From CAYRVX01 sp964642165 (GTDB lineage Bacteria; Planctomycetota; Phycisphaerae; SM23-33): DNA of 63,392 nucleotides. The notes beneath the pieces were generated by a model, which did not search any database, was not told the DNA's origin, and worked only from the letters and a program-made list of their open reading frames with translations. The position numbers were made by a program, and so were the translations under genes. The stretch spans positions 1 to 63,392 of the forward strand of contig CAZXOC010000006.1 of NCBI GenBank assembly GCA_964642165.1. Direction: 5' to 3'. Within the stretch, counting starts at the first letter, position 1; each line of letters begins with the position of its first letter. Below are positions 32,507 through 40,329 of this stretch, one piece after another.

Positions 32507-33335
32507 TGCCCGCAACCCGAGCCCGGCGGCGGCGGGCTTCACGCTCGTCGAGCTGCTCGTCGTCGTGGCCATCCTGGCCGCCCTGGCGGGGATGCTCACC
32601 CCCTCGCTGCTGAAGGCCGGACAGATCACCCGCAAGGCCGTCTGCCAGAGCCACATCCGCCTGCTCCAGATCGGCAACGACCTCTACCAGCGCGCGAACG
32701 AAGGCTTCTACGCCCCGGGCGCCCCCCACTTCCGCGCGACGCCGGGACTGGACGACTACGCCAAGGTGAACACGATCCGCTGGTACGGCGTCCGCAGCGA
32801 CCGCAGCCGGCCGTTCAGCCGCCAGGGCGGGCCCCTGAGCCCCTACCTGAGCCGACACCTCGTCAACGGCTGTCCGAGCTTCCGCGACGTCCAGATCGGC
32901 TTCGAGGCCGGCTGCGGCGGCTACGGGTACAACAACAACTTCGTCGGGCAGCACGTCGCCTTCCGCCAGGGGCGCTACGTGCCGGCCACCCCCGACTGGC
33001 ACCTCCGCGGCAACCGCGTGATCCACTTCCCGGATCCCAAGGGCACGGTGGCCTTCACGGACACGGCCTTCGCGACGGTGAACGGCGTGATCGAGTACTC
33101 CTTCTGCGAGTCGCCGGCCTGGCCGCTCTCGCCGCACCTGCCGGTGACCCCGTCGATCCACTTCCGCCACATGGGCCGGGCCAACGTGGTCTGGCTCGAC
33201 GGCCACGTCAGCGACGAGGCGATGAGCTTCTCCGACGACTCCCCGCGCCTGCGCCGGCGTCAGGTGGCCACCAGCCGGGACCGCGGCATCGGCTGGTTCG
33301 GGCCGCGGAGCAACCGGCTGTTCGACAGCGAATAA
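32496..33335 (+). CDS. H-X9-DG type pseudopilin
   Basis: Predicted 279 aa. The leader PPDARNPSPAAAG is followed by FTLVELLVVVAILAALAGML, a canonical class III signal and pilin helix with Glu at +5. The soluble head includes QSHIRLLQIGNDLYQRANEG and ends near HMGRANVVWLDGHVSDE, the H-X9-DG motif of planctomycetal pseudopilins (DUF1559-type). The ATG lies inside the end of the preceding gene (11-base overlap), so it belongs to the riboswitch operon. Its assembly would depend on a type II/IV secretion apparatus not seen here. A minor pseudopilin operon lies divergently beside the riboswitch. Confidence 0.88.
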   Translation: MPPDARNPSPAAAGFTLVELLVVVAILAALAGMLTPSLLKAGQITRKAVCQSHIRLLQIGNDLYQRANEGFYAPGAPHFRATPGLDDYAKVNTIRWYGVRSDRSRPFSRQGGPLSPYLSRHLVNGCPSFRDVQIGFEAGCGGYGYNNNFVGQHVAFRQGRYVPATPDWHLRGNRVIHFPDPKGTVAFTDTAFATVNGVIEYSFCESPAWPLSPHLPVTPSIHFRHMGRANVVWLDGHVSDEAMSFSDDSPRLRRRQVATSRDRGIGWFGPRSNRLFDSE

Positions 33336-33420
33336 ACCGCCTGCCCGCCCCCTGCCGGCAGGTTTCCGGCGGCTCCGACGGGCGGGTGCGGCCTCGGGGC
33401 CTTCCCGTCGCCCTAACCCT

Positions 33421-33449
33421 GTGAATCCGGGTGTGTCCCGTCCTATCAT
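33421..33449 (+). promoter_or_regulatory. Weak candidate promoter of the RND operon
   Basis: GTGAAT (33421-33426), 17-base spacer, TATCAT (33444-33449). The -35 is poor. It lies 54 bases before the adaptor ATG in the 167-base space after the pseudopilin gene. Confidence 0.35.
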
Positions 33450-33502
33450 GTACGTGGCAGACGTGCCGTGAACGGTCGGGCCGATCCCCCCGGACGAACG
33501 TG

Positions 33503-35052
33503 ATGAGCAAACACGTTGTAGTGAGCATTGTGTTGATCACGCTGCTGCTTGGGGCCGCCGGCGGCGGCATGGCGTGGCTGGTCCTCACGAGGCCGAAGCC
33601 GAAGCAGGAAGAGCCCAAGCCGCCCGTCCCCACGGTCCTGGCCCCGCCGGTCGAGGCCCGGACGAACTACCGCGTGCGGGTCGTGGGCTTCGGCTCGGCG
33701 CGGCCTCGCGTGCGGCTTCAGATCGCCCCGCAGGTCGCCGGCGAGATCGTCGCCAAGGCCGAGAACTTCCTCTCCGGAAAGCACGTGAAGCGCGGGCAGA
33801 TGCTCCTGGAGATCGACAAGACGGACTATCGTCTTGCCCGCGACGCCGCCGAGCGGAACGTCGAGCTGCTCCAGGTGCAGCTCGAACGCCTGGACACCGA
33901 GGAGGCCAACCTCCGCGCGACGGAGAAGATCGAGACCGAGCGCCTCCAGCTCGCCGGCAACCAGTTGGCCAAGGCCCGGCGCCTCCTGGCGCGGGGGGCG
34001 GCCAGCCAGACCGACGTCGACACGGCCGAGGAGTCCATGCTCCTGCGCAAGAGCCAGCACCAGGGCGTCCTGAACCAGCTCGCCCTGGTCCCGCCGCAGC
34101 GCCGGCAGCTCCAGGCCCAGATCGCCGTGGCGAAGGTCCAGCTCGACCAGTCGGTCACCGCGCTGAACCGGACGACCGTCGTCAGCCCGGTGACGGGGCG
34201 CGTGCTGAGCTGCAACGTGGAGGCCGGCGAGCGGGTGGCCGTCGGGCAGGCCTGCGGGGAGCTGTACGGCACGGACGTCATGGACGTGCCCGTGCCCGTT
34301 CCGGCCGCGGACCTGGCCTGGCTGGACCGACCGGAACGCCTCGGGCCCGTGCCCGCCAGCCCCGACGCCGCCGAGCAGCGGGAGATCCCCGCGGAGGTGG
34401 TCTGGGGCGCGTCGGGTCGCGGCCGGGAGGTCACGTGGCGCGGGCGGGTGCACCGGATCGAGGCGGGGCTGGCCGCCCAGACGCGCACGGCGGCGGTCGT
34501 CGTCGAGGTCCGCAATCCCCCCATCGAGGGCGAGGGCGTCCTGCTCGACCTGAACATGTTCTGCGAGGTGAAGATCCTGGGGCGGACCCTCCCCGAGGCG
34601 TACGTCCTGCCGCGGCGGGCGATCCTGCAGGACAAGAGGTCGGTCTACGTGGTGAACTCCGGCCGCCTGCGGCGACGGACGGTGCGGGTGGCGCGGCTGG
34701 CGGGCGAGGAGGCGCTGCTGCTGCCGGGCGCGGGCATCGAGGCGGGCGACCGCGTGATCGTCGGCTACGTGCCCAAGCCCGTGCTGNNNNNNNNNNNNNN
34801 NNNNNNNNNNNNNNNNNNNNNNNNNNNNNNNNNNNNNNNNNNNNNNNNNNNNNNNNNNNNNNNNNNNNNNNNNNNNNNNNNNNNNNGGGCATCGAGGCGG
34901 GCGACCGCGTGATCGTCGGCTACGTGCCCAAGCCCGTGCTGGGCATGCGTGTGAAGGCCGTCGACCGCCTGGAATCCGGCCCGGGGCCGGCCTCTCGCCC
35001 GGCGCCGGCGACGCGGCCCGTGGCGCAGCCGGGCGGCATCGCCCATCGGTGA
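33503..35052 (+). CDS. RND efflux periplasmic adaptor (HlyD/MFP family), interrupted by artefactual gap
   Basis: The start has a membrane anchor (VVVSIVLITLLLGAAGGGMA), then a lipoyl-like half (RLQIAPQVAGEIVAKAENF), a long coiled-coil hairpin (~115-235, e.g. ETERLQLAGNQLAKARRLLA), the second lipoyl half (TTVVSPVTGRVLSCNVEAGE) and beta-barrel segments. The N run at 34787-34886 lies between two copies of the same 55 bases (34732-34786 and 34887-34941). Removing one copy plus the N joins both parts in frame to 464 aa (1395 bases, an exact multiple of three). It passes substrates between the inner-membrane pump downstream and an outer-membrane channel. No TolC gene is adjacent. Confidence 0.88.
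34787..34886. other. Assembly gap of 100 N (artefactual)
   Basis: Flanked by identical 55-bp sequences (34732-34786, 34887-34941). Collapsing them restores the adaptor reading frame, so no sequence is missing. Confidence 0.95.
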
Positions 35053-35065
35053 CAGGAGCCCGCGC

Positions 35066-38000
35066 ATGGGCATCGTCCGCCGATTCGTCAACAACCCGGT
35101 CGCCGCCAACATGCTGATGTTCCTGCTGCTGGTCGGCGGGGTCCTGGCGGCCTTCCTCATCCCGCGCGAGCTGTTCCCCGAGTTCAGCGTGGACGTGGTG
35201 AGCGTCGCGGTGCCGTATCCGGGGGCCAGCCCCGCCGAGGTCGAGGAGGGCATCGTCCTGAAGATCGAGGAGGTCGTCGACGGCCTCGACGGCGTCAAGG
35301 AGGTCAGCGGCGAGTCCCGCGAGGGGATGGGCTCGGTCTTCATCGAGGTGGAGACCGGCGCGGACCCGGGCGAGGTGCTCGACCGCGTCAAGATCGAGGT
35401 GGACAAGATCGACTCGTTCCCCATCGACGCGGAGGAGCCGTCGGTGGTGGAGCTGACGCTCCGGCAGCACGTGGTTCACGTCGCCGTCGCGGGCGACGCG
35501 CCGGAGCGCACGCTGAAGGAGATCGCCGAGGAGGTCCGCGACGAGCTGGCCGACCTGCCCGAGATCTCCCAGGCATCCGTCTCGGGCGTGCGGGACTACG
35601 AGATCAGCGTGGAGGTCTCCGAGGAATCGCTCCGCCGGCACACGCTGACGCTCGCGCGGGTCGCGCAGGCCATCCGCGAGAGCAGCTTCGACCTCCCCGC
35701 CGGGACGGTCAAGACCCGCGGCGGCGAGGTCGCCATCCGCGTCCTCGGGCAGCGCCGCCGCGCCGAGGAGTTCAAGACCATCCCCGTCCTCTACGAGCCC
35801 GACGGCACCGTGGTGAGCCTCGGCGACGTCGCCACCGTCCTGGAGGACTTCGAGGACGTCGACGTCGCGGGGCAGTTCAACGGCAGCCCCGCGGCCATGG
35901 TCAGCATCTTCAAGACCGCCGAGGAGGACACCCTCAAGATCGCCCGGGCCGTCCGCGACTACGTCAAGGACAAGCAGGACAGGCTGCCCGAGGGCATCGT
36001 CCTCGAGACCTGGTCCGACTACTCCCATTTCATCCGCGACCGGCTGGACATGCTGGTTCGCAACGGATGGATCGGCCTGATCATCGTCTTCGTCGTGCTG
36101 CTGCTGTTTTTGGGCTTCCGGCTGTCGTTGTGGGTGGCGATGGGCATCCCCGTGTCGATCCTGGGGACGATCCTGGTGCTGGACCTCTCGGGCATGACGC
36201 TGAACATGATGAGCATGTTCGCGTTGATCATGGCGCTGGGGCTGATCGTGGACGACGCCATCGTCGTCGGCGAGAACGTCCACACCCAGGTGGAGCGCGG
36301 CGGGCAGCCGCGGATCGCCGCCATCGCGGGCACGAAGGAGGTGATCGGCCCGGTGATCGGCGCGGTGGTGACGACCTGGCTGGCGTTCATGCCGCTGCTG
36401 TTCGTCCCCGGCGTGATGGGCAAGTTCATCCGCATCCTGCCCATCGCCGTGATCGTGGGGCTGGGCTTCTCCCTGCTGGAGTGCATCCTGATCCTCCCGC
36501 CGCACCTGGCGCACAGCCTGGAGCGCCAGGTCCGCGCCCGGGGGAAGGACGGGCGCCTGCGCCGCGTCGCGCGGCGCCTCCGAGGGCGCGTCAACGCGGG
36601 CATCCAGCGGGTCATCCACGGCGGCTTCGCGCCCGTCTACCGCCTCGCCGCTCGCTACCGGTACGTCACGCTGACGGCGGTGCTGGCGGTGACCGGCGTC
36701 GTGGCGGCTTCGTACGTCGGTGGGCGCGTCAAGTTCGTCAGCTTCCCCAAGATGGACAGCGACACGCTCCAGTCCGTCCTCCTGCTGCCCACCGGCACGA
36801 GCATCGACCGCACCAAGGAGCTGGCGCGGGGGATCACGTCCTCGGCGTACCGGTTGAACGAGCAGTTCCGCGGCCGCGACGGCAAACCCGTCGTCCAGCG
36901 CGTCTACTCGCTGATCGGCCAGCAGAGCGGCTTCGGGGGCGAGCAGGGCTCCCACGTGGCCGAGGTCATCGTCGAGCTGGCGCCCTCCGAGCAGCGCGGC
37001 ATCCGCAGCCGCGAGCTCATCGACCGGTGGCGCGAGAACACCGGCACGGTGCCCGACGCGCTGAAGAACACCTTCGACGCCTTCCGGGGCGGCCCCGGCG
37101 GCAAGAGCCTCGAGATCCGCCTGCTGGGGCCCGACATCGACCGGATCGACCCCGCCGCGGAGGCCCTCAAGGCCCGCCTCGCCGCATACCCCGGCGTGCG
37201 GGACATCGAGGACAACGCCCTGCCCGGCAAGCCGGAGATGAAGGTTCGCCTCAAGCCGGGCGCGCACGCGCTGGGCATCAACCTGCGGTTGCTGGCCTCG
37301 CAGCTCCGGGACGCCTTCTACGGCAACGAGTCGCTGAAGCTCCAGCGCGGGCGCGACGAGATCAAGGTGATGGTCCGCTACCCCACGGACCGTCGGCGGA
37401 CCATCGGGGCGGTCGAGGAGATGCGCGTCCGCACGGCCGGGGGGGATGAGATCCCCTTCGCCGAGGTCGCCGAGGTCGAGACCGACCGCGGGTACACCAG
37501 CCTTCGCCGGGCGGAGCGCAAGCACGTGGTGACCGTGTCGGCCGACGTCGACGAGGAGGTGGCCAACGCCGAGGACGTCCTGAGCGACCTCAAGCGGAGC
37601 GGGTTCCTCGGCGACCTGGGGCGGCGTTTCCCCGGCGTCCGGGTCGACTTCCGCGGGCAGCGCCAGCAGAGCATGGAGGCCCTCGACGCCCTGTACGTGT
37701 GGTTCCCCCTGGCGCTGCTGGGCATCTACACCGTGCTGGCGGCGATCTTCAAGAGCTACGTCCAGCCGCTGATCGTCATGATCGCCATTCCGTTCGGGCT
37801 GGTCGGCGCGGTCATCGGGCACTGGATCTTCGGCTACGACGTGACGCTGCTGAGCCTCTTCGGCATGGTCGCGCTGACCGGCATCGTGGTCAACGACTCG
37901 CTGGTGCTGATCGACCTGGTCAACCGGAAGGTCCGCGCCGGCGCGAACGTGCACCAGGCCGCCGAGGAAGGGTCGCGCGGGCGCTTCCGCCCCATCTTCC

Positions 38001-38272
38001 TGACCACCGCCACGACGGTCGCCGGCATGGCGCCGCTGCTGGCCGAGGGGAGCTTCCAGGCGCAGTTCCTCAAGCCGATGGTCGTCGCCATCGCGTTCGG
38101 GCTGTCGTTCGCGACGCTGCTGACGCTGCTGGTCGTGCCGAGCCTGTACCTCATCGGCAACGACATCCGCCGCGCGCTGCGCTGGCTGGCCACCGGCGTG
38201 CTGCCGGCGCCCGAGGACGTCCTCTCCCGCCAGCACCGCCCCGAGCCCCCCGCCGCCCCCGCCACCGACTAG
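35066..38272 (+). CDS. RND efflux pump permease (AcrB/HAE-like)
   Basis: Predicted 1068 aa with the 12-helix, two-loop layout of RND pumps. N-terminal helix NPVAANMLMFLLLVGGVLAA is followed by the porter-domain start FPEFSVDVVSVAVPYPGASP. The TM4 motif GLIVDDAIVVGENVHTQVE carries the acidic pair used in proton relay, and TM10-12 include TGIVVNDSLVLIDLVNRKV. It is 13 bases downstream of its adaptor, with AGGAG seven bases before the ATG. Substrate range cannot be read from sequence; the family covers lipophilic compounds. It differs from the CusA-type pump at 48689. Confidence 0.92.
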   Translation: MGIVRRFVNNPVAANMLMFLLLVGGVLAAFLIPRELFPEFSVDVVSVAVPYPGASPAEVEEGIVLKIEEVVDGLDGVKEVSGESREGMGSVFIEVETGADPGEVLDRVKIEVDKIDSFPIDAEEPSVVELTLRQHVVHVAVAGDAPERTLKEIAEEVRDELADLPEISQASVSGVRDYEISVEVSEESLRRHTLTLARVAQAIRESSFDLPAGTVKTRGGEVAIRVLGQRRRAEEFKTIPVLYEPDGTVVSLGDVATVLEDFEDVDVAGQFNGSPAAMVSIFKTAEEDTLKIARAVRDYVKDKQDRLPEGIVLETWSDYSHFIRDRLDMLVRNGWIGLIIVFVVLLLFLGFRLSLWVAMGIPVSILGTILVLDLSGMTLNMMSMFALIMALGLIVDDAIVVGENVHTQVERGGQPRIAAIAGTKEVIGPVIGAVVTTWLAFMPLLFVPGVMGKFIRILPIAVIVGLGFSLLECILILPPHLAHSLERQVRARGKDGRLRRVARRLRGRVNAGIQRVIHGGFAPVYRLAARYRYVTLTAVLAVTGVVAASYVGGRVKFVSFPKMDSDTLQSVLLLPTGTSIDRTKELARGITSSAYRLNEQFRGRDGKPVVQRVYSLIGQQSGFGGEQGSHVAEVIVELAPSEQRGIRSRELIDRWRENTGTVPDALKNTFDAFRGGPGGKSLEIRLLGPDIDRIDPAAEALKARLAAYPGVRDIEDNALPGKPEMKVRLKPGAHALGINLRLLASQLRDAFYGNESLKLQRGRDEIKVMVRYPTDRRRTIGAVEEMRVRTAGGDEIPFAEVAEVETDRGYTSLRRAERKHVVTVSADVDEEVANAEDVLSDLKRSGFLGDLGRRFPGVRVDFRGQRQQSMEALDALYVWFPLALLGIYTVLAAIFKSYVQPLIVMIAIPFGLVGAVIGHWIFGYDVTLLSLFGMVALTGIVVNDSLVLIDLVNRKVRAGANVHQAAEEGSRGRFRPIFLTTATTVAGMAPLLAEGSFQAQFLKPMVVAIAFGLSFATLLTLLVVPSLYLIGNDIRRALRWLATGVLPAPEDVLSRQHRPEPPAAPATD

Positions 38273-38280
38273 CGCCCGCC

Positions 38281-38310
38281 GTCACGCTTTGGCGTATACT
38301 CTTCCGGACG
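38281..38310 (+). promoter_or_regulatory. Promoter/operator-like motif shared with the ABC exporter
   Basis: GTCACGCTTTGGCGTAT (38281-38297) differs in one base from 42564-42580, and both are followed by a similar TTC-CGGACG stretch. It contains the dyad ACGC-TTTG-GCGT and overlaps TATACT (38295-38300), a good -10 element. It lies 80 bases before the sigma-like gene. Confidence 0.5.
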
Positions 38311-38376
38311 CGGGCGGGCGGCTCCTTCGCCCCCCGGCCGCGAACCGGCGTGCACGCACGAGAGGCACCCGCGCAG

Positions 38377-39063
38377 ATGGCATCCGACGGCACGCGGGCC
38401 GAGCTGGCCCACGAAACGGACGCCGACCTGCTGGTCTACATGTCGATGGCCGGCGACGACGCGTCCGCGGCGGGCGCGGCGTGGGAGGAGTTCCACCGCC
38501 GCCACGCGCCCTACCTGTACGCGGTGTGTCTGCGCGCCTATGGTCCCCTGCTGGGCGGCCCGGCCGGCGCCGGCGACCTCGTAGCCGACACGCTCCGGCG
38601 CGCCTACGAGCACGCGGGCAAGTTCGACGCCGGCGGGCTGGACGATCCCGACCGCCTGCGGCGGCGCGTGCGGGCGTGGCTCGGGCGGATCGCCCAGCGC
38701 CTCGTCCAGAGCCTGCTGCGAGGCCGCCGCAAGCTGCCGACCGTGTTCCTGGAGCAGGACCACTGGCAGCAGGTGGCCGCGGCGCCGCGCCCGCGGAGCG
38801 ATTCGGCCCGCATCCGGCAGGTCCGCCAGGCCATCGCGGAACTGAGCGAACGCGAGCAGACGGTCATCCGCGTAACGTTCCAGTACTACCAGCCGGACCG
38901 CGAGCACCAGCGTCTGCCCAACGACGTGGCCGCGGAGCTGGCCGAGACGCTCGCGACCACGCCGGAGAACCTCCGGCAGATCCGCCGCCGGGCGCTGAGG
39001 AAGATCGAGGTATTCCTCCGCGGCGCCGGGGGCGAGGCCGCGGAAGGGAGAACATCCCGATGA
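38377..39063 (+). CDS. Sigma-70-like RNA polymerase sigma factor (ECF-like)
   Basis: Predicted 228 aa. Region 2-like: DADLLVYMSMAGDDASAAGA, WEEFHRRHAPYLYAVCLRAY, then DLVADTLRRAYEHAGKF. Region 4-like: RQAIAELSEREQTVIRVTFQ and TTPENLRQIRRRALRKIEVF, a helix-turn-helix with the usual NVRQI-like recognition helix. Between them is an unusually long, Arg-rich linker. A GTG at 38350 could extend the N-terminus. The stop overlaps the next gene's ATG, so it is translationally coupled to a small unknown protein, a position where anti-sigma factors are often found. It may control its own promoter through the motif at 38281. Confidence 0.8.
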   Translation: MASDGTRAELAHETDADLLVYMSMAGDDASAAGAAWEEFHRRHAPYLYAVCLRAYGPLLGGPAGAGDLVADTLRRAYEHAGKFDAGGLDDPDRLRRRVRAWLGRIAQRLVQSLLRGRRKLPTVFLEQDHWQQVAAAPRPRSDSARIRQVRQAIAELSEREQTVIRVTFQYYQPDREHQRLPNDVAAELAETLATTPENLRQIRRRALRKIEVFLRGAGGEAAEGRTSR

Positions 39064-39449
39064 AGGCCAGGCAGAAGCCCCCCGCCGGCCGCGGCGGAGG
39101 CGGCAGTGACATCGAGGCCGACGTGTACGACGCCCTGCGGTCGCTGGGTTGGATCGCGCCGCAGTGCGACGAGGACGTCCGGCGGGCCGAGCAGGAAGCG
39201 GGCGCCCGCCCCGTCGAGCTGCCCGAGGCGCTGCGGGATGCCCGCGCCGTGCTGCGCGGCCACCGGTCCGCCGACGGCCCCCGCGCGAGGACGCTTCCGC
39301 TGCCCGGCGATCCGGGCATCGACAGCACGCTGGCCCGGGCCGCCCGCGAAGGCGGGCACGTCCCGCCGGAGATCGAGGAAGCGATGCGGCGCGACCGGCA
39401 GGCCGCCGAGCGAGAGGCCCACCATGGCGGCGAGAACGCGAAGGCCTAG
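39060..39449 (+). CDS. Small unrecognised protein coupled to sigma factor
   Basis: Predicted 129 aa, soluble, rich in Arg/Ala/Glu. Visible segments: DIEADVYDALRSLGWIAPQ, DEDVRRAEQEAG, then LPGDPGIDSTLARAAREGGH and PPEIEEAMRRDRQAAEREAH. The pattern of a short N-terminal helical unit and acidic C-terminal helices is compatible with an anti-sigma or antitoxin-like protein, but no zinc-binding H-x3-C-x2-C motif of ZAS anti-sigma factors is present. It overlaps the sigma gene (ATGA) and overlaps the ImmA/IrrE gene by 26 bases, so all three are co-expressed. A protease next to a small regulator suggests it may be the cleavage target; this is inference. Confidence 0.7.
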   Translation: MKARQKPPAGRGGGGSDIEADVYDALRSLGWIAPQCDEDVRRAEQEAGARPVELPEALRDARAVLRGHRSADGPRARTLPLPGDPGIDSTLARAAREGGHVPPEIEEAMRRDRQAAEREAHHGGENAKA

Positions 39450-40329
39450 GCACCCCGCGCGGCGCCGGCTGATCCCCGCCGCCCGCGCGGTCGAGATCGC
39501 CGAGCTGGCGGAGGCCGTCGCCGACGAGCACTGCCCCGCCGGCTCCGTCGAGCCACGCACCATCGCCGCCGCCAAGGGCGTCACGCTGAGTTTCGGGCAC
39601 TACGGCGAGGCCTTCGACGGCATGCTCGAGCACCGCGCCGGGCGCTTCCACATCTACGCCAACCTCGACCGCCTCGGCGACGGCGAATCGCCAAGGGCCC
39701 GCTTCACCCTCGCCCACGAGCTGGGGCACTTCTACATCGACGAGCACCGCCACGCCCTGGCCGCCGGCCGCGCCGCGCCCCACCCCAGCCAGTGCGATCA
39801 CGAGTCGCCCATCCTCGCCGAGCAGGAGGCCGACCTGTTCGCCGCCAACCTGCTGATGCCCACGTCGCGCTTCGCGGGCAAGGCCCGGGCCGCCACGCCC
39901 GGGCTCGAGGGCGTCCGCAAGCTCGCCGAGGCCTTCGGCACGAGCCTGACCAGCACGGCGATCCGCTACGCCGCGTGCGACGCGCTGGCGTGCGCGGTCC
40001 TCAAGTGGGACGGCAGCGGCTGTGCGTGGAAGTGCCTCTCGTCGGGGGCGCTGGCGATGCGCCTCGGGCGAACGGTCGACGTGCCGGCGGGCCTGGCGCC
40101 CGGCTCGCCGACGGCCCGGGCGCTGGCGCGCGAGAAGCCGCCCGAGTGCGGCTACTTCCAGGCCGGCACCGTCGCCGCGGCGTGGTTCCGCCGCGTCAAG
40201 CCGGGCGACTTCCGCGACGTGCTGCTGATCGAGCAGGCGATCGGCCTGGGCCGCTGGGGCGTGCTGACCCTCCTGCACGTGGCCGGCGGCAGCCCGCCGC
40301 GCCCGGCAGGAAGGGGGAGACCCGCGTGA
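39424..40329 (+). CDS. ImmA/IrrE-family metallopeptidase (M78)
   Basis: Predicted 301 aa. After a basic N-terminus, FTLAHELGHFYIDEHRHAL carries the zinc motif HELGH (98-102). The third ligand Glu is in ILAEQEADLFAANLLMP, the family's standard spacing. VRKLAEAFGTSLTSTAIRYA is the usual helical follow-up. The C-terminal ~120 residues (CAWKCLSSGALAMRLGRTVD; LIEQAIGLGRWGVLTLLHVA) are an extra domain. ImmA/IrrE proteases cleave phage-type or DdrO-type repressors; here the upstream 129-residue protein is the obvious candidate. The stop overlaps the penicillin acylase start (GTGA). Confidence 0.88.
   Translation: MAARTRRPRHPARRRLIPAARAVEIAELAEAVADEHCPAGSVEPRTIAAAKGVTLSFGHYGEAFDGMLEHRAGRFHIYANLDRLGDGESPRARFTLAHELGHFYIDEHRHALAAGRAAPHPSQCDHESPILAEQEADLFAANLLMPTSRFAGKARAATPGLEGVRKLAEAFGTSLTSTAIRYAACDALACAVLKWDGSGCAWKCLSSGALAMRLGRTVDVPAGLAPGSPTARALAREKPPECGYFQAGTVAAAWFRRVKPGDFRDVLLIEQAIGLGRWGVLTLLHVAGGSPPRPAGRGRPA

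Noticed and set aside
33336..33420. Terminator after the B12 operon pseudopilin gene
   Set aside because: CCTGCCGGCAGG and longer GC arms can pair, but there is no clear loop and T-run, so I do not call it.
33446..38236. Minus-strand open frame of about 1600 codons opposite the RND adaptor and pump
   Set aside because: Shadow of GC-rich codon bias; runs through the N gap and has low-complexity composition.
38281..38300. Shared motif as an intrinsic terminator of the RND operon
   Set aside because: The stem is only four pairs and is not followed by a T-run.
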